This document shows positions 11,743 to 23,152 of a stretch of DNA of 64,000 nucleotides, in pieces. The stretch covers positions 21,766,779-21,830,778 of the forward strand of contig JAVIAB010000049.1 of the NCBI GenBank assembly GCA_032433765.1, written 5' to 3'. The stretch comes from Megaustenia siamemsis. Taxonomy: Eukaryota > Mollusca > Gastropoda > Stylommatophora > Ariophantidae. A model generated the notes under the pieces. It worked only from the letters and a program-made list of their open reading frames with translations, ran no database searches and had not been told where the DNA came from. Positions within the stretch are counted from its first letter, which is position 1. Each line of letters opens with the position of its first letter. The position numbers and the translations under genes were made by a program.

Positions 11743-12645
11743 AATGGATTATTTCTTCTTCCTCTTTTCTCTTTTCACTCATACCTAAAAGGTTTCGTGT
11801 TATATCTTTTGTCGTTCTTGAGCTGCTCGAACTGTCCGAATTAGTGATTTGCCTTTGTCTCTGCACATGTCTCTGTAATTGCATCTATCCATCTTTTTCT
11901 GCGTCTTCCACTTGGTCTTTTTCCATGCATTCTCGAGAAGAACGCCCTTGATGGTGATTGGTGAGGATTCATTCTGACCAGCTGGTCAAACCGTTTAAGT
12001 TGTTGTTGTAATATCTATTCTTGTCAGGGTTTTGTTTCAACCATTGTCTTATAATTTCGTTTGCTCTTCTATCTCTTCTTGTGTTGTTTGTTACTTTTCT
12101 CAAGCATCGCATCTCACATGTATTGATCTTTCTTAATTATGATTTAGAAAGGGTCCATTTTTGACTTCCATAGCACAACATGAAAATGCTATTTATCATT
12201 TGTTGTTTAGCTGGCATAGAAATGTTTGGATGTCTTAGCATTGGTGACAGCTGGTATGCGACAGCATTTGCTTTTTGTAATCTCATGTCAATTTCTCTGT
12301 CTAGTTTTCCATCTTCTGTAAACATTGTGCCCAAATACTTGCATTCCTCTACTTTTTTCATTTCTTTAGCTTTGATCTTAATGTTTAATGGGTGTCTTAA
12401 TTTGCTTATTCTCATAGCCTCTGTTTTTTCTATGTTAATTTTCATACTGTAGTTTGTGCAACTTTTATCTAGTGATGTTAAATGCTGTTGTAGCAGGTTT
12501 TCATCTTCATATATTAGCCATTGGTCATGTGCAAAGAGTAGCTCGTTGATGTTGGAATTTTCTGCCTCTATGTTATTATTTGATTTTTCTTTATTGTTGG
12601 TTGCTTCCTGATTTATTTTGTCCAAACATATGAATATAAAAAATG
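11743..12645 (-). mobile_element. LINE family E with mutated RT motif C
   Basis: The minus strand encodes 'NINELLFAHDQWLI', in which the catalytic FADD has become FAHD, then 'KINIEKTEAMRI' and 'EECKYLGTMFTEDGK'. The C-terminal region continues, in broken frames, to the 3' UTR. The last ~135 bp (11755-11890) is a single copy of the unit that is tandemly repeated at 33520-33930 and 50310-51645. Confidence 0.85.
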
Positions 12646-12705
12646 GATGAACACGCAAAATTCAGTTCCTAGTCACTAGGGACTTTGTCAGATGTAAAAA
12701 CTGGC
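12646..12705. repeat. Short dispersed repeat U2
   Basis: About 60 bp with TAGTCACTAGGGACTTTGTC, shared in reverse orientation with 37093-37165. It abuts LINE ends in both places (LINE E here, LINE H there), so it may be LINE sequence. Confidence 0.6.
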
Positions 12706-12809
12706 GAACGATAAAAAAAAGAAAGAAGAAAGAATATAATTATTGTAGTTCAGATTTCATAAACCAGTATCTCTCTTATTCTCAATACCATGTCTTCCTA
12801 AATAAACCG

Positions 12810-13010
12810 AGAAAGTCCGATGGTGTTGTGGTTACCGCACTCGTCTACCGATCAGTGTTCAAATCCCAGTTGTGGCTATTTGTTTCCGAGATGAATAGCT
12901 CCTGGGGTCACCCAGTCTCTATATGTGGATTCTGGAGACGTTTCTCTTGGAAGAAGAGACATTGGAGGAGAACATGGTTACGTCAATTAATGAAACCGAA
13001 ACGTTGAACA
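12810..13010 (+). mobile_element. SINE3, tRNA-derived
   Basis: A-box-like TGGTGTTGTGG (12821-12831) and B box GTTCAAATCC (12857-12866) in tRNA spacing, followed by an unrelated body. Only one copy is in the window, so its boundaries are approximate. Confidence 0.65.
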
Positions 13011-13149
13011 ATGAAATAATAAACACACCCAACAGTAATTGCTATTTGACTATCTTTATATTTAACTATATTTACATGTACTTGTTTTGTCTGTTATAAA
13101 AATGGAAGTTATTTTGTTGTTGCTTGTTGCTTGGTTATGAGCGCCATTT

Positions 13150-13612
13150 TTGAAAATATGAAGATCATCATTTTCAGCCGCAAGTGAACTTCCGGCATGT
13201 ATGGTGGATAGGCGGCAGGAACCATTGAAGGCTGTGTCTGAAAAGTGCTCCTTATTGCAGTTTCCTCATATTCCAAGTCCGGCTTGTTGCAGGAGCTACT
13301 GAGTTATGTGCTCTGTGCAAACCGTGAGCTGTGTGTTTCATTCGTTTTGATCGTGTTTCGATATTCCAATTGTTTACGATGAATGATGATATCGTATGAC
13401 AAGGAATAGTTGACTGTGTTCACTTTCTTTGCTGTTTCGCCTTATGTTTTTTGGCGTGTGCTGAGACTGCTATGATGGGGTCTACAGATGCCTGTCTTTG
13501 TTTGGGAGATGAGTTAGTAATTCGGATGATTCCACTGGCACGGACGGTTGAGCAATTATGGATTTTAATTCGTTGGCAGTGATACCAGGGCCTTCCATAA
13601 CCATAACTAGTA
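13150..13612 (+). mobile_element. Repeat family U1, longest copy
   Basis: Its 5' part matches 62347-62592 and its 3' part matches 7207-7436 and 24713-25057. It ends with GGCCTTCCATAACCATAAC. I see no RT motif, so it may be a SINE or the 3' UTR of a LINE. Confidence 0.75.
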
Positions 13613-13819
13613 TATGAAAACTCCGATTGTAGCTGGAATGTGTGACAGAGCGGATATGGGAATGCGCCGACTACAGTGACACCAGTCCGAACTAAAAACT
13701 ACCTTGATGAATCTTCTTAAGTGCCAGTTGTGTCCCTCTAATATTTTCTTATGTTGCTCATTTGCTCTTTTGTATATGTATTTTTTAACACATATAACAT
13801 TATGGCACTGTACTACTAG

Positions 13820-14456
13820 CAGAATATCTTAAAGATCTACAACAATTACTTAATGAAATAAACATGGCAAGCAAAAAATATGGACTAGATATGAATATCA
13901 AAAAGACTGAAACTATTATCATAAAGAAAGGCAAATACTCAAAAACTGCAAGTGGATATCAAAGGTGAAGGAATAGACCTGGAGACAGTTCAGAGCAGCA
14001 AATAAATACCTTGGACATACTATAATTAATGACGGATCATGTAAAACGGAAATTAAAAAAAAAGAATAGGAATGACAAAAAGTAATTTTAATGTCATGAA
14101 AAATATACTGAAGAATAGGAAGAATTGGATGGAAAGAAAAGAAAGCAAACGATGTAGATTTAAAACAATTTAAAATGAAAACAGAACTACTTACTAAACA
14201 CAATTAGAACAAGACAAATTAAATTTTTTGGGACATGTTAAAAGACACAGCAGTCGTAATAAAAGTAATCTTGGAAGGAAAAATACAAGATAATAGAGGC
14301 AGATGCAGACCAAGACTAACATGGACGAGTAACATCAAAAGGTGGACAAGTCAGCCTATGACAATCTGCACCATCAAAGCAAGAGACAGAGTAGAATGGC
14401 GCTCCAAGATAGCAAACCTTCTATGCGGAGACGGCACTCAGTGGTGATGATGATCA
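13820..14456 (+). mobile_element. LINE family B, C-terminal half
   Basis: Broken frames encode 'KKYGLDMNIKKTETI', a 'KYLGHTI' block, 'RQIKFFGHVKRH' and 'SNIKRWTSQPMTICTIKARD', ending 'LLCGDGTQW' and a GAT tail. This is the region after RT motif C in LINE proteins. 1-115 and 29062-29407 are other copies. Confidence 0.8.
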
Positions 14457-14639
14457 GAATAAAGACATTTAGTCAGTCATAAGTCGACAATTTTACTATA
14501 TGAGGACATTTTAGATGGATAACATTATACTTTTATAAATATGTAGGTATAGATTGACACATGTACTGTTTATCATTAGAGAGACTCAGAATGACAAGAT
14601 GGCAGTCCTTTTTCTGTCGAGATATTAACACGTCTATAT

Positions 14640-16258
14640 CCTCATTCAGGTGGACTGGTGATGGCAGATGTACAACAGAGGTGATATGCAGAATGGCTCA
14701 GGCATAAGCAGCTTTCCAAAAAGTGAGGAAGATACTGTGCAATCTATGTTTGACAGGAGAAACAAGAAAAGGGGTTCTTAAATGTTATGTACAGCCTGTC
14801 TAAAAATATGGATGTGAATCATGGACAATAAGATAACAGACAAGAAAATCACAGGAGGCTGTAGAAATGTGGCTTTATAGTAGAATATTGAGAATACTAC
14901 TGGACACATACCCGAAGATCTACTAAAATATATCTTTGTAGCCAAACCGAAGAAGTCAGGCGCCACTGATTGTGAAGACCATCGCACTATTAGTCTCATG
15001 AGCCATATGATGAAAATATTACTAAGAATAATCATGAGACGTGTAAGGAACAAAATAAAACCAGAAATAAGTGAGGAACAATGTGGATTTGTGGAAGGAA
15101 AGGGCACAAATAATGCAATATACATCCTAAGAACATTGACAGAAAGAGCTATAGAGGTAAAGAAAGATCTATATATGTGCTTTGTAGACTACACAAAAGT
15201 ATCTGACAAAGTAAAGCACGTGGACATAATAAATATACTGGAGAAATTAAACATTGATGGCAAGGATCTGCGAATCATAAAAAAACAAGTCCTGACAACA
15301 AACAGCAGCTATACGAATTAGCAACCAAACATGATTCCAATATATAAAACAAGGATTCAGACAAGGCTGTGTTCTGACGACGGATTTGTTTTCACTATAC
15401 AGCGAACATATTATGAGATCAATAGCAGACAAAAAAAGAATTCAAGTCAATGGTCACAACATAAATAATTTACGATATGCGGATGACACAGTCTTAATAG
15501 CAGAGACAGAGAGTGAACTACAAGAAATGATATATATAATAGTAAAAGAAAGCAACAAAAAAGATCTCAGTCTGAATAGTAATCAAACAGAAGTAATGAT
15601 TATATCAAAGAAACAATCACCACCTTCAAACAGCATAAAAATAAAATAAATATGACAAATCTGAAACAAGTGCAACGTTTCAAATACTTGGACACAATAA
15701 TAACATCGGATGGAAGATGCACCACGGAAATAAAAAACAGAATAGCTCAGGCCAAAATAACATTTCAGAAAATGAAAAAAATATCTTATGCAACAAATCT
15801 ATGTCGATAAAAGTGAGAAAGAGAGTTAATCGGTGCTATATAGAACAAATTCTTAACTATGGAAGCGAATCATGGACAAAAGACAAACAAATGAAAAGAC
15901 GATTAGAGGCAACAGAGATAGGATTTCTCAGAAGAATGTTGAAAGTTCCCTGGACAGCTAAAACGACCAATGAGGAAGTTCTCAAAAAGGCCAACACAAA
16001 AAGGGCACTCTTAAAGATCATCAGATAGAAACATTCAACATTTTTCGGGCACATCATGAGAAGAGGACAGTTGGAATACTTGGTTACAACTGGTAAAATA
16101 AAAGGAAAGAGAGATCGCAGACGACAAAGATAGAAAATACTGGATAACTTGGTGTCATGGCATGGAAAACAGTCAACAACAGAACTGATACGATGTACTG
16201 TAGATAGAAGATTGTGGAGGGACATGATCACCTACGCCAACCGGTATGGCACATGATG
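14640..16258 (+). mobile_element. LINE family C (RTE-like), mosaic copy with RT domain
   Basis: 14640-14900 resembles the post-RT region, and at about 14905 the sequence switches to an upstream part of the RT. It encodes 'CGFVEGKGTNNAIYILRTL', 'MCFVDYTKVSDKV' (motif A), 'QGCVL' (motif B) and 'LRYADDTVLIAETE' (motif C). After frameshifts come 'RRLEATEIGFLRRMLKVPWT' and the final (GAT)n tail. At least four stops or shifts break it. The order indicates two fragments of the same family joined head to tail. The pattern is that of RTE/BovB-clade LINEs. Confidence 0.9.
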
Positions 16259-16479
16259 ATGTATCACCTTGGTATTGGTGAAATCTAATACCTTGTTCAA
16301 TTATCTAAACATTCATATATAATATGTGATATATTAGATAAATATAAATATGTGGAATGATTCTTAAAACCATGAACAATTTTGTCTTTGAAATCTCTTT
16401 CGTTGGTAAAAAGCTTCCGTACGAAAAGACTTAACATATCTGGATGGTGCACAATCATGGATAATACATTAAAAAAAAA

Positions 16480-16800
16480 AACAGCAGAAAACCGAAGCGT
16501 TTGAAAAACGAATTTATAGAAAAATGGAAGGAAAGAAAAAAATCAAACCAGGAAGTTCTGAATGAGCCGAGAATGAACTTAAAAAAAACTACTTAACACA
16601 ATTTTTTTTTTTTATGTGAAGAGATACGATACATTCGTAAAAGTTGTTCGATGAGAAGAAGCATAATGTAGACGAGACAGAGACAGACCAAGACTAAAGT
16701 GGACTGGTAACATCAAAAGGTGGACAAGGGAACCTATAACAATGTGTACAATCAAGCAAGAGACGCATATCAGTTGAGATGAAGAGGTATGTTTACAGCA
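16480..16800 (+). mobile_element. LINE family B, decayed fragment
   Basis: Retains the 'RPRLKWTGNIKRWT' and 'TMCTIKQ' equivalents of family B with many indels and a poly-T interruption. It is non-functional. Confidence 0.6.
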
Positions 16801-16854
16801 CTCGGAAAAAAATGACAAATAATCAGCAACAGAAAAAAAAAAAAAACAAAGAAC

Positions 16855-16990
16855 AATATATGGTCCGAAGCAGGATCAAACCCGTACTTCTTGGCACAGC
16901 GCCTTGCCACGAGAAGCTGAATGCTAGGGTAAACACGGCCAACAGGGCTAACTAAAAAGTTAGCCATCATAGACGATGTCTTTCACGCAG
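16855..16990 (-). mobile_element. Possible tRNA-derived SINE head
   Basis: The minus strand contains GGGTTTGATCC (B-box-like) downstream of an A-box-like GGCAAGGCGC segment. A single copy with one mismatch to the B box, so only tentative. Confidence 0.35.
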
Positions 16991-17239
16991 GTGTTCTCAT
17001 GGCTATAGCATAAGGCTGCGATCACAGCTCGGGAATAAATTGTGTATCTGTATTTTTCAGATTAAGGCAATTTGGCCAAGGTTTATTGTTGTTGTTTTTG
17101 TTGTTGTTGTTGTTGATTATTTGTCATTTTTCCCGAGTGCTGTAAATATACCTCTACCTCTCAAATGATTCTCTGATTACCGCCTCGGAAGTTTCCCTCT
17201 ATAATAATATTCATTTATTATTATTTGTCTCCGAGAGAG

Positions 17240-17305
17240 ACAGAGTAAAGTGTTTCTCCATGGCAGCTAACCTTCAGTGTGGAGACAGTACCCCGTGAAT
17301 GAATG
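17240..17305 (+). mobile_element. LINE family B, extreme 3' end
   Basis: Matches the last ~65 bp of 14343-14456 (CATGGCAGCTAACCTTC-like block and the ending GGAGACAGTACC), followed by a short GAAT/GAT-like tail. Confidence 0.55.
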
Positions 17306-17313
17306 ATTAGTCT

Positions 17314-17762
17314 ATGTCTCTATTAATCTATCTATGAATCTATAACTTTCTAATGTAGGCTTGTCAACCTATTATTCTCGACTACTTTGGTTATATAATT
17401 ATGTTTCTATTAATCTATCTATGAATCTATAACTTTCTAATGTAGGCTTGTCAACCTATTGTTCTCAACTACTTTGGTTATATAATTATGTCTCTATTAA
17501 TCTATCTATGAATCTATAACTTTCTAATGTAGGCTTGTCAACCTATTGTTCTCAACTACTTTGGTTATATAATTATGTCTCTATTAATCTATCTATGAGT
17601 TTATAACTTTCTAATGTAGGCTTGTTAACCTGTTGTTCTCAACTACTTTGGTTATAGACTTATGTCTCTATTAATCTATCTATGAGTTTATAACTTTCTA
17701 ATGTAGGCTTGTCAACCTATTGTTCTCAACTACTTTGGTTATAGACTTATGTCTCTATACTT
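17314..17762. repeat. 87-bp tandem array (about five units)
   Basis: Nearly identical 87-bp units that begin ATGTCTCTATTAATCTATC and end in TACTTTGGTTATATAATT or a TATAGACTT variant. A/G and C/T differences between units show recent duplication. Confidence 0.92.
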
Positions 17763-17816
17763 ATAAAATTATAGACGTCTAAATCTTTGTCTTTTTATAT
17801 TGATGAGGATATCATC

Positions 17817-18150
17817 ATCAAGTACCGGGCCTGCTGGCGTAGGGGATCATGTCTCTTCTCAACTTTAAATTTCGACAGTTATTTTTCATTTTTGTTGTTG
17901 ACCTTCTGCATGGTCAATCTCCTAAGCTGTGTGTGTTTTATCTTTTCTCTTTGTTTCCTTGCATCTCTTCGTCCCTCAATCTTCCCAGTTGTTACTATAC
18001 ATTACAGTTGTTCCCTTCTCATTACATGGCCAAAAAATGATGATTGTTTCTTCTTAATATTGGACATAAGCTCTCTTTTTGCTTTAACCTCTTTCAGAAC
18101 GTTTTCATTACTATTCTTAGCTGTCTATGGTATTCTCAATCATTTTCATT
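17817..18150 (-). mobile_element. LINE family C, 3' end, antisense
   Basis: Reverse complement of the LINE C 3' terminus (GGCCTGCTGGCGTAGG), running up through the 'FFGHVMR' region and stopping near the 'VPWTAK' equivalent. It lies downstream of the receptor at 18316. Confidence 0.8.
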
Positions 18151-18315
18151 TGTAAGATGATACAAGACATGTAAAAAGAATATGGTTTGATGACGGTTCA
18201 CACTAATTAAATTGAGAGTGACGCACTGTGCGGTGAAACGTACTGAAAGAGTTAAGTTGATTTAGCATTTTACTTCTTTAGAAATCTTTCTCACAAAACT
18301 TGGTATGAAAAAATG

Positions 18316-19542
18316 TTACAATCGTCGTCTATTTGTACACAAGCAACAACCTCCTAGCGTCGAGTACCTGAAATTTTTGTTAGCGATGACGTATATAATG
18401 AAGTTACCCAAACTATTTGTACACAAAAATACTTGCTTCAACGTTATTAATACACTGAACATTATTCCATTTCTACTGATATATGGGAACGTGGTTTCAC
18501 AGAACATAAACATTATTACAAAGGTAGTGCAGATACAGTACAACACACAAATACTAAATAATGTTTTTGTTGTTTTTGATGTCCTCTTTGATGTTAACTT
18601 CTTCTTGCCCCTGACGGCACCTGATGTTAGTTGTTGTCTCCTGTAGTTGATCACACCAACCTTGACCCCCATTATAACAGTACCAAAGGTCACGAGAATT
18701 AAAGGTACAGTAAATGAAAGATGGTTGTTAACAACTTCAATTCGGTTTAACAATCCACTGTCTCGATCCTTCTTATATTCTCGTTCAAGGAATACACGAC
18801 CCACGAGGATGCCTCGCAAAATCAATTGACGAAACTCCATATAAATTAACTTTAGCCTGGCGTTCAACACGATATTTAAAATAAAAACACAAGAGATTGC
18901 AAATAGAGTTCTCAGGGGCGTGACGATGGTTCGAAATGTGAGTGGGAAAAATATTACCACCAAACGTTCTCCACAAATCAAAACAGGCATCATGAGAGAG
19001 CTACAAATACCAATGGGTACAGCGCTGTAATGTATCATGTACAGTACAAAGAAAAGTGTATTAACGGATCTCGAAAATTGGAAACCAAATGGGTGATTTG
19101 AAGTTGAAATAAAGTAGGGATAATTTAACATGCCGAGATGAAAGAGGATATCAGAAACTGCCAAAGCGACGAGAAGGATATTTGAACTTTTTTTGAATCC
19201 CCGGCGAGCTACCATGAGAATGCTGACACAGTTTCCAACTACCCCGACTACGCTGATACAAGGAAATAACACACGCTCTAATGTCCACGTAAATAAATAT
19301 AAGAATTGTGATAATTTTTCATCATCAAAATTATATGACGATGTCACTGAATCATCAGTTCCTGTTGTATTTATCAACATCTCCAATTCTTGTACCAACG
19401 TGTGTACATCCCAACAAAAAAATTGCGCTTCTAAAAATATTTTTCTGAATTCTTCCAAGTATGAGATTACAATATTTATATTCCGTTCCCTGACTAACAG
19501 AACAAATAATAAACGGATGAAACCAACGATGTTAGTTTTCAT
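18316..19542 (-). CDS. Rhodopsin-like GPCR, chemosensory-receptor type (intact, intronless)
   Basis: 408-residue single-exon class A GPCR, expected at the plasma membrane and coupling to heterotrimeric G proteins; ligand unknown. TM1 is about 88-112 with 'GN' at 103-104, TM2 122-146 with 'LAVSD', and TM3 about 160-198 with 'GERL' in place of DRY. TM4 is 212-228, TM5 273-298, TM6 325-348, and TM7 364-387 with 'GNFIIY' in place of NPxxY. An NTT glycosylation site lies at 58-60. I see no cysteine near the usual 3.25 position, so the canonical disulphide may be absent. The start is uncertain: Met1 gives a 54-residue extension, while 'MLINTTG' at 55 matches the start of the paralog at 23559-24620. 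The broken paralog at 1510-2725 also has a similar extension. Resemblance is to expanded mollusc chemosensory receptors (inference); a peptide receptor is the alternative. Confidence 0.9.
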   Translation of the reverse strand: MKTNIVGFIRLLFVLLVRERNINIVISYLEEFRKIFLEAQFFCWDVHTLVQELEMLINTTGTDDSVTSSYNFDDEKLSQFLYLFTWTLERVLFPCISVVGVVGNCVSILMVARRGFKKSSNILLVALAVSDILFHLGMLNYPYFISTSNHPFGFQFSRSVNTLFFVLYMIHYSAVPIGICSSLMMPVLICGERLVVIFFPLTFRTIVTPLRTLFAISCVFILNIVLNARLKLIYMEFRQLILRGILVGRVFLEREYKKDRDSGLLNRIEVVNNHLSFTVPLILVTFGTVIMGVKVGVINYRRQQLTSGAVRGKKKLTSKRTSKTTKTLFSICVLYCICTTFVIMFMFCETTFPYISRNGIMFSVLITLKQVFLCTNSLGNFIIYVIANKNFRYSTLGGCCLCTNRRRL

Positions 19543-19712
19543 TTTTCCTCCACATTATTCCTCAAAGACGTAAAGTTGTTATGTTCTTTTCTTGGTCTTT
19601 TCATGTTCGGGTAACGTAAGAAGGTAAAATATAGAGTGTAAATGAAAATTCTGTTAATTGATTGAGATCACTCAGAACATGAAATAATACTTGCTTCATG
19701 TGAATCAAAGAT
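19543..19712. other. 5' flank conserved with paralog receptor
   Basis: Contains CTCAAAGACG, a GAAGGTAAAATAT-like block and AATAATACTTGCTTCA, all matched upstream of the other receptor at about 25105-25288. This shared, non-coding sequence could include promoter or 5' UTR, or simply be duplicated flank. I see no clear TATA box. Confidence 0.65.
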
Positions 19713-19784
19713 TATTATCTAGACCCATGTTTTATACGTTGACAAGCTGTTCTTTAACATAATTCTACAAGTTTGATCACCATC

Positions 19785-19960
19785 ATCAAATACCGGGCCT
19801 GCTGACGTAGGTGATCATGTCTCTCCACAACTTTCGATCTCGACAGTTATTTATCATTTCTGTTGTTGACCTTCTGCCAAGCCATTCTCTTAAGCTGTCT
19901 TGTATCTTTTCTCTTTGCTTCCCTCTATCTCTTCGTCCCTCAATTTTCACAGTTGTTATA
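19785..19960 (-). mobile_element. LINE family C, short 3' end, antisense
   Basis: Reverse complement of the family C terminus from the CCGGGCCTGCTGACGTAGG block to the 'TTVKIEGRRDRGKQREK' region, truncated there. Confidence 0.8.
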
Positions 19961-20689
19961 AATTTAATTAAATCGAAGTTTATCATTTTCATTGGATGGA
20001 ATTTGTGTTTTGTAAACATGTCTATTGACTACCCGAGTGCAATGGCTCTATAATAATTCGGCGAAATTATTTATTTTTGAGATGTCAACAGCATTTAGAA
20101 AGATGTGAAAACTGATGAAAACACTCAAAAATGTTGATCTATGAACTGTATTTTTACAATCAAATAGATCTGCCTCCATGTAAATATAATTATGCTCTTG
20201 ACTTTCAAATAGCATATAGATTAGCCTCGCTCTAGACTAATTTCGAGTATAGTCCAAAAATATGAGTGTGTCGAAGTGAGGTCGGTCTAGATTCTAGATA
20301 ATACTCGAAAAAAACTAAAGAGCAACGAAAGAGCTACCAAGAACAACGTAAAAAAAAGTTTTAAAAATGTTACATTCAGAAATGTTATATTATAACATTT
20401 ATATTTCTTGTTTCTGAATTATCAACCTTACGTTGATGAGATGAAATCGATCAGGGCAATCTCTGATCAGCAGCGATTAGAAAGCGACGAGATGAGACAT
20501 TCCGCTGGCGTAGCGGCAGTATTTGGTGGCCAGAAATCTGTGCATATATCTCTAATTGCGCTGTGTCCGAAAGATCGTAAATTTCAACGTTACTAACATC
20601 GGTCATAAATTGTGTAAAACGTGATATTTTAATCGGATGATTTTAATGATCTAATCGTGATTATATTTTTATATTTAAAAAATATTTTT
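19961..20689. other. AT-rich spacer, nothing recognised
   Basis: No homology to other parts of the window was noticed. Short ORFs are present, the longest about 62 codons at 20408-20596, without recognisable motifs. Confidence 0.4.
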
Positions 20690-20835
20690 GCATATAATTG
20701 TTATATTTAAAAAAAAATTCAAATATATATTTAAATGCGTGTTGTATGTTTGTTGCTGTTGAAGGCCTATTGCGCCGAAACGTCGTTCTGGTTTGTGTTG
20801 TCGACTTGTTACGTGAAGCTTTAACCAAACCGTTA
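20690..20835 (+). repeat. Dispersed repeat U3 with hammerhead-like core
   Basis: Shared with 47640-47800 (-) and 57186-57290 (-). Conserved pieces are TGTTGAAGGCCTATTG, GCCGAAACGTCGTT and a CACTTGTTACGTGAAGC-like block. The CTGTTGA...GAAAC arrangement resembles a hammerhead core with a substituted A6. Confidence 0.6.
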
Positions 20836-20929
20836 AAAAAATTGTTTTCTATTTATTTTTGTTCATTTCTCTTCTCGATTAGTTTCACTGCAGCTTTTGT
20901 TTTTTTTAATGGATTTATGTGCATTCCTT

Positions 20930-21265
20930 TGAGCTATTGAGTTATTGAGCTATTGAGTTATTGAGTTATTGAGCTATTGAGTTATTTGCGGGTCATCATC
21001 ATTGCACTCTGAACATGTCCATAGGTGCTCAGATCCCCTCCTCGGCAAGTCCCGCACCGTCCAGCGACTGACGACTCCAGTACTATGTTGGTTGATAAGT
21101 CTTCTTACACGCCCACTAAGTTTCTCATTTCTGGCCGTGCCCATCTTAACTCTCATCTCTTTCATCCGAAGGAGTGACGTGGTCTCATGGTTGTTGCAGT
21201 CCTGTGCCCTTCCCACTTCCCGGAGGGCATTGATGATGTCCGCCCGATCCATTTGTTAACCGTCA
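20930..21265 (-). mobile_element. Retroelement family F, 3' part with 8-bp tail repeats
   Basis: On the minus strand, a 92-codon ORF (20974-21252) encodes 'MDRADIINALREVGRAQD', 'RVRRLINQHSTGVVSRW' and 'WTCSECNDDDP'. It ends in an ATGATGATG run and a tail of seven or so AATAACTC/AATAGCTC repeats. It matches 8120-8290 and 42190-42380. A short-period tail is typical of non-LTR elements; the protein family is not recognised. Confidence 0.7.
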
Positions 21266-21530
21266 TTTCTTGGCCCTGACTCTACTAAAACATGACATAC
21301 AGAGTTGACTGACTACATGACTGAAGTCAAGACAAAATGTATTTACAAAAAAAATAGATGTAGTGAGAAAGAAATAGTAAAAATTACACTTTGCACAGCT
21401 CTTTTATCTCAAACATATATTTTAGTTCTCGTCACAGAAATGTAGCATTAACGTGACAAGTGAAGGGTAGCTGAATCGGTAGCTCGTTGTACACCGAACC
21501 AGAAAAACGGAGATCCCCTGTTTGCTGTTA

Positions 21531-21791
21531 AAAAAAAGTATAGTACCCCCGTCACGCCAAGTGACGTATAGGGAATATGGTGCTAATGACCATACATTTT
21601 ACAGGTCTTCAGCACATGATTTTGGGGTAAAGTGGCCAGTATTACGCCCGTGCCGCTTTACTTTCCCAGAAAAAAAAGAAAATCCTTTACCCATTTAATG
21701 GCTGGGTGAACCGGAAGCCGTCGGTTGGGATCGAACCCTGCCTCTTGTCCCTTTTAGTCCAGCTCACTAACCACTGAGCTATCGCGGCTCC
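21531..21791 (-). mobile_element. SINE1, antisense, with 9-bp TSD
   Basis: Full-length copy including both promoter boxes. GTTTGCTGT at 21520-21528 and 21794-21802 flanks it as a target-site duplication. Confidence 0.92.
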
Positions 21792-21802
21792 GGGTTTGCT
21801 GT

Positions 21803-22106
21803 CATAATATTGTTTTTTTTATTTTTTTTACTTTTTAACATAACAAGAAGGTCTAGTCTGCTACACACTGCTCAATTTTAACGGTGACACTTTATGAGGC
21901 CTGTTTCAGATTTAGACGCACACAAATGACAGTTTTAAAATTAAATTTGGCTTTGTGTTACTGATATTTTTGTAGAAAAATTCTTTTGCGAAAAAATAAA
22001 TAAATGGCAAATATAGCAGTTAATAACGTGAAATATTCAACTTTCAACTAGACATGTTTTATTAAAGATATTTTGTTTCTAACCAGCTTACAATTAACCA
22101 CATGAG
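21803..22106. other. Spacer, nothing recognised
   Basis: AT-rich, no ORF or repeat match noticed. Confidence 0.4.
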
Positions 22107-22117
22107 ATACACTTAAT

Positions 22118-22383
22118 AAAGTAAGTGAAGTACCCCCGTCACGCCAAGTGGCGTATAGGGAAATATGATGTTAGTGACCATACATTTTACAGACCTTCAG
22201 CACACGATTTTTGGGGTAATGTGGTCGGTATTACGCCCGTGCTGCTTTACTTTCCCAAAAAAAAAATCCAGTACCCATTTAAGGCTGGGTGAACCCGGTA
22301 GCCGTCGGTTGGGATCGAACCCTACCCCTTGTCCTTTGTAGTCCAGTTCACTAACCACTGAGCTATCGCGGGAACGACATAAT
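22118..22383 (-). mobile_element. SINE1, antisense, with 11-bp TSD
   Basis: Full-length apart from the last bases of the head. ATACACTTAAT occurs at 22107-22117 and 22384-22394. Confidence 0.92.
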
Positions 22384-22484
22384 ATACACTTAATGGAATA
22401 AGAAAATGACTATTATAACTAAAATACTGCTGCTAAACTGTTAAACAGAGAGGTATAGCCGAAAGACAGAGAGGTTATCTCATC

Positions 22485-22645
22485 GTCGATTGGTGATCAT
22501 ATCCTTCAAAATTCTCTGCACAGTGCATCGTATCAATTCTATTGTTGACTGTTGCCGCAACACATTGCTATCCACTATCTTCTTTCTTTGTCGTCCGCGA
22601 TCTCTCTTTCTTGTATTTTGCCTGTTGCAACCAGGTTTTGACAAA
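22485..22645 (-). mobile_element. LINE family C fragment, antisense
   Basis: Matches 7445-7610: GATCATATCCTTC-like start, ACTATCTTCTTTCTTTGTCG and the CGCGATCTCTCTTTC block, then stops abruptly at a LINE D fragment. Confidence 0.75.
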
Positions 22646-22800
22646 TAGGAAAACCAAGGAATTATTGAAGAAGACAGCTAGAAGCAGAGATGAAGATGAT
22701 GGGGAAGACATGGAACGATCTTAAAAGAATGGCAAGAAACAGAACGGCTTGGAAAGTGTTTGTTGAGGACCTATGCTCCACAGGGAGCTGAAAGGTAGAA
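22646..22800 (+). mobile_element. LINE family D, 3' end
   Basis: Matches 6760-6905 (GAAGCAGAGATGAAGATGATGG and CACAGGGAGCTGAAAGG blocks) with a TAATAATAA tail. It is joined head to head with the LINE C fragment. Confidence 0.8.
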
Positions 22801-23138
22801 TAATAATAAGAATAACCAGGTTGTGCAATGTTCCACTACTCGAGAAAAGTATCGATTTATTCATTCTGATGTTTATTTTAAGAGCTTTCTTTTCTGTTTT
22901 TGAGTCGTTGAGAATTTCTTCGTTGCTTTTTTTTTTTTATATCTAGTGAAATTTCAACATGTTCGAATCTGGTTTGAAGCAGTGAGTTGTACTCGTGGTG
23001 GGAAAAAAAATACCAACGCGGTCGACCCAGCCGTGGGCAGAAATTGGTACCAGGGTAGTACCGAACACTTCAGTCTCCGAACACTTCTGGATAGGCGGCC
23101 TAGCACATATGGGTGAAAACTCGCGTGCTACGACGCCG
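22801..23138. other. Spacer, nothing recognised
   Basis: Contains a poly-T run and moderate GC. No ORF or repeat match noticed. Confidence 0.4.
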
Positions 23139-23152
23139 ATTTAAGTCTCGTA

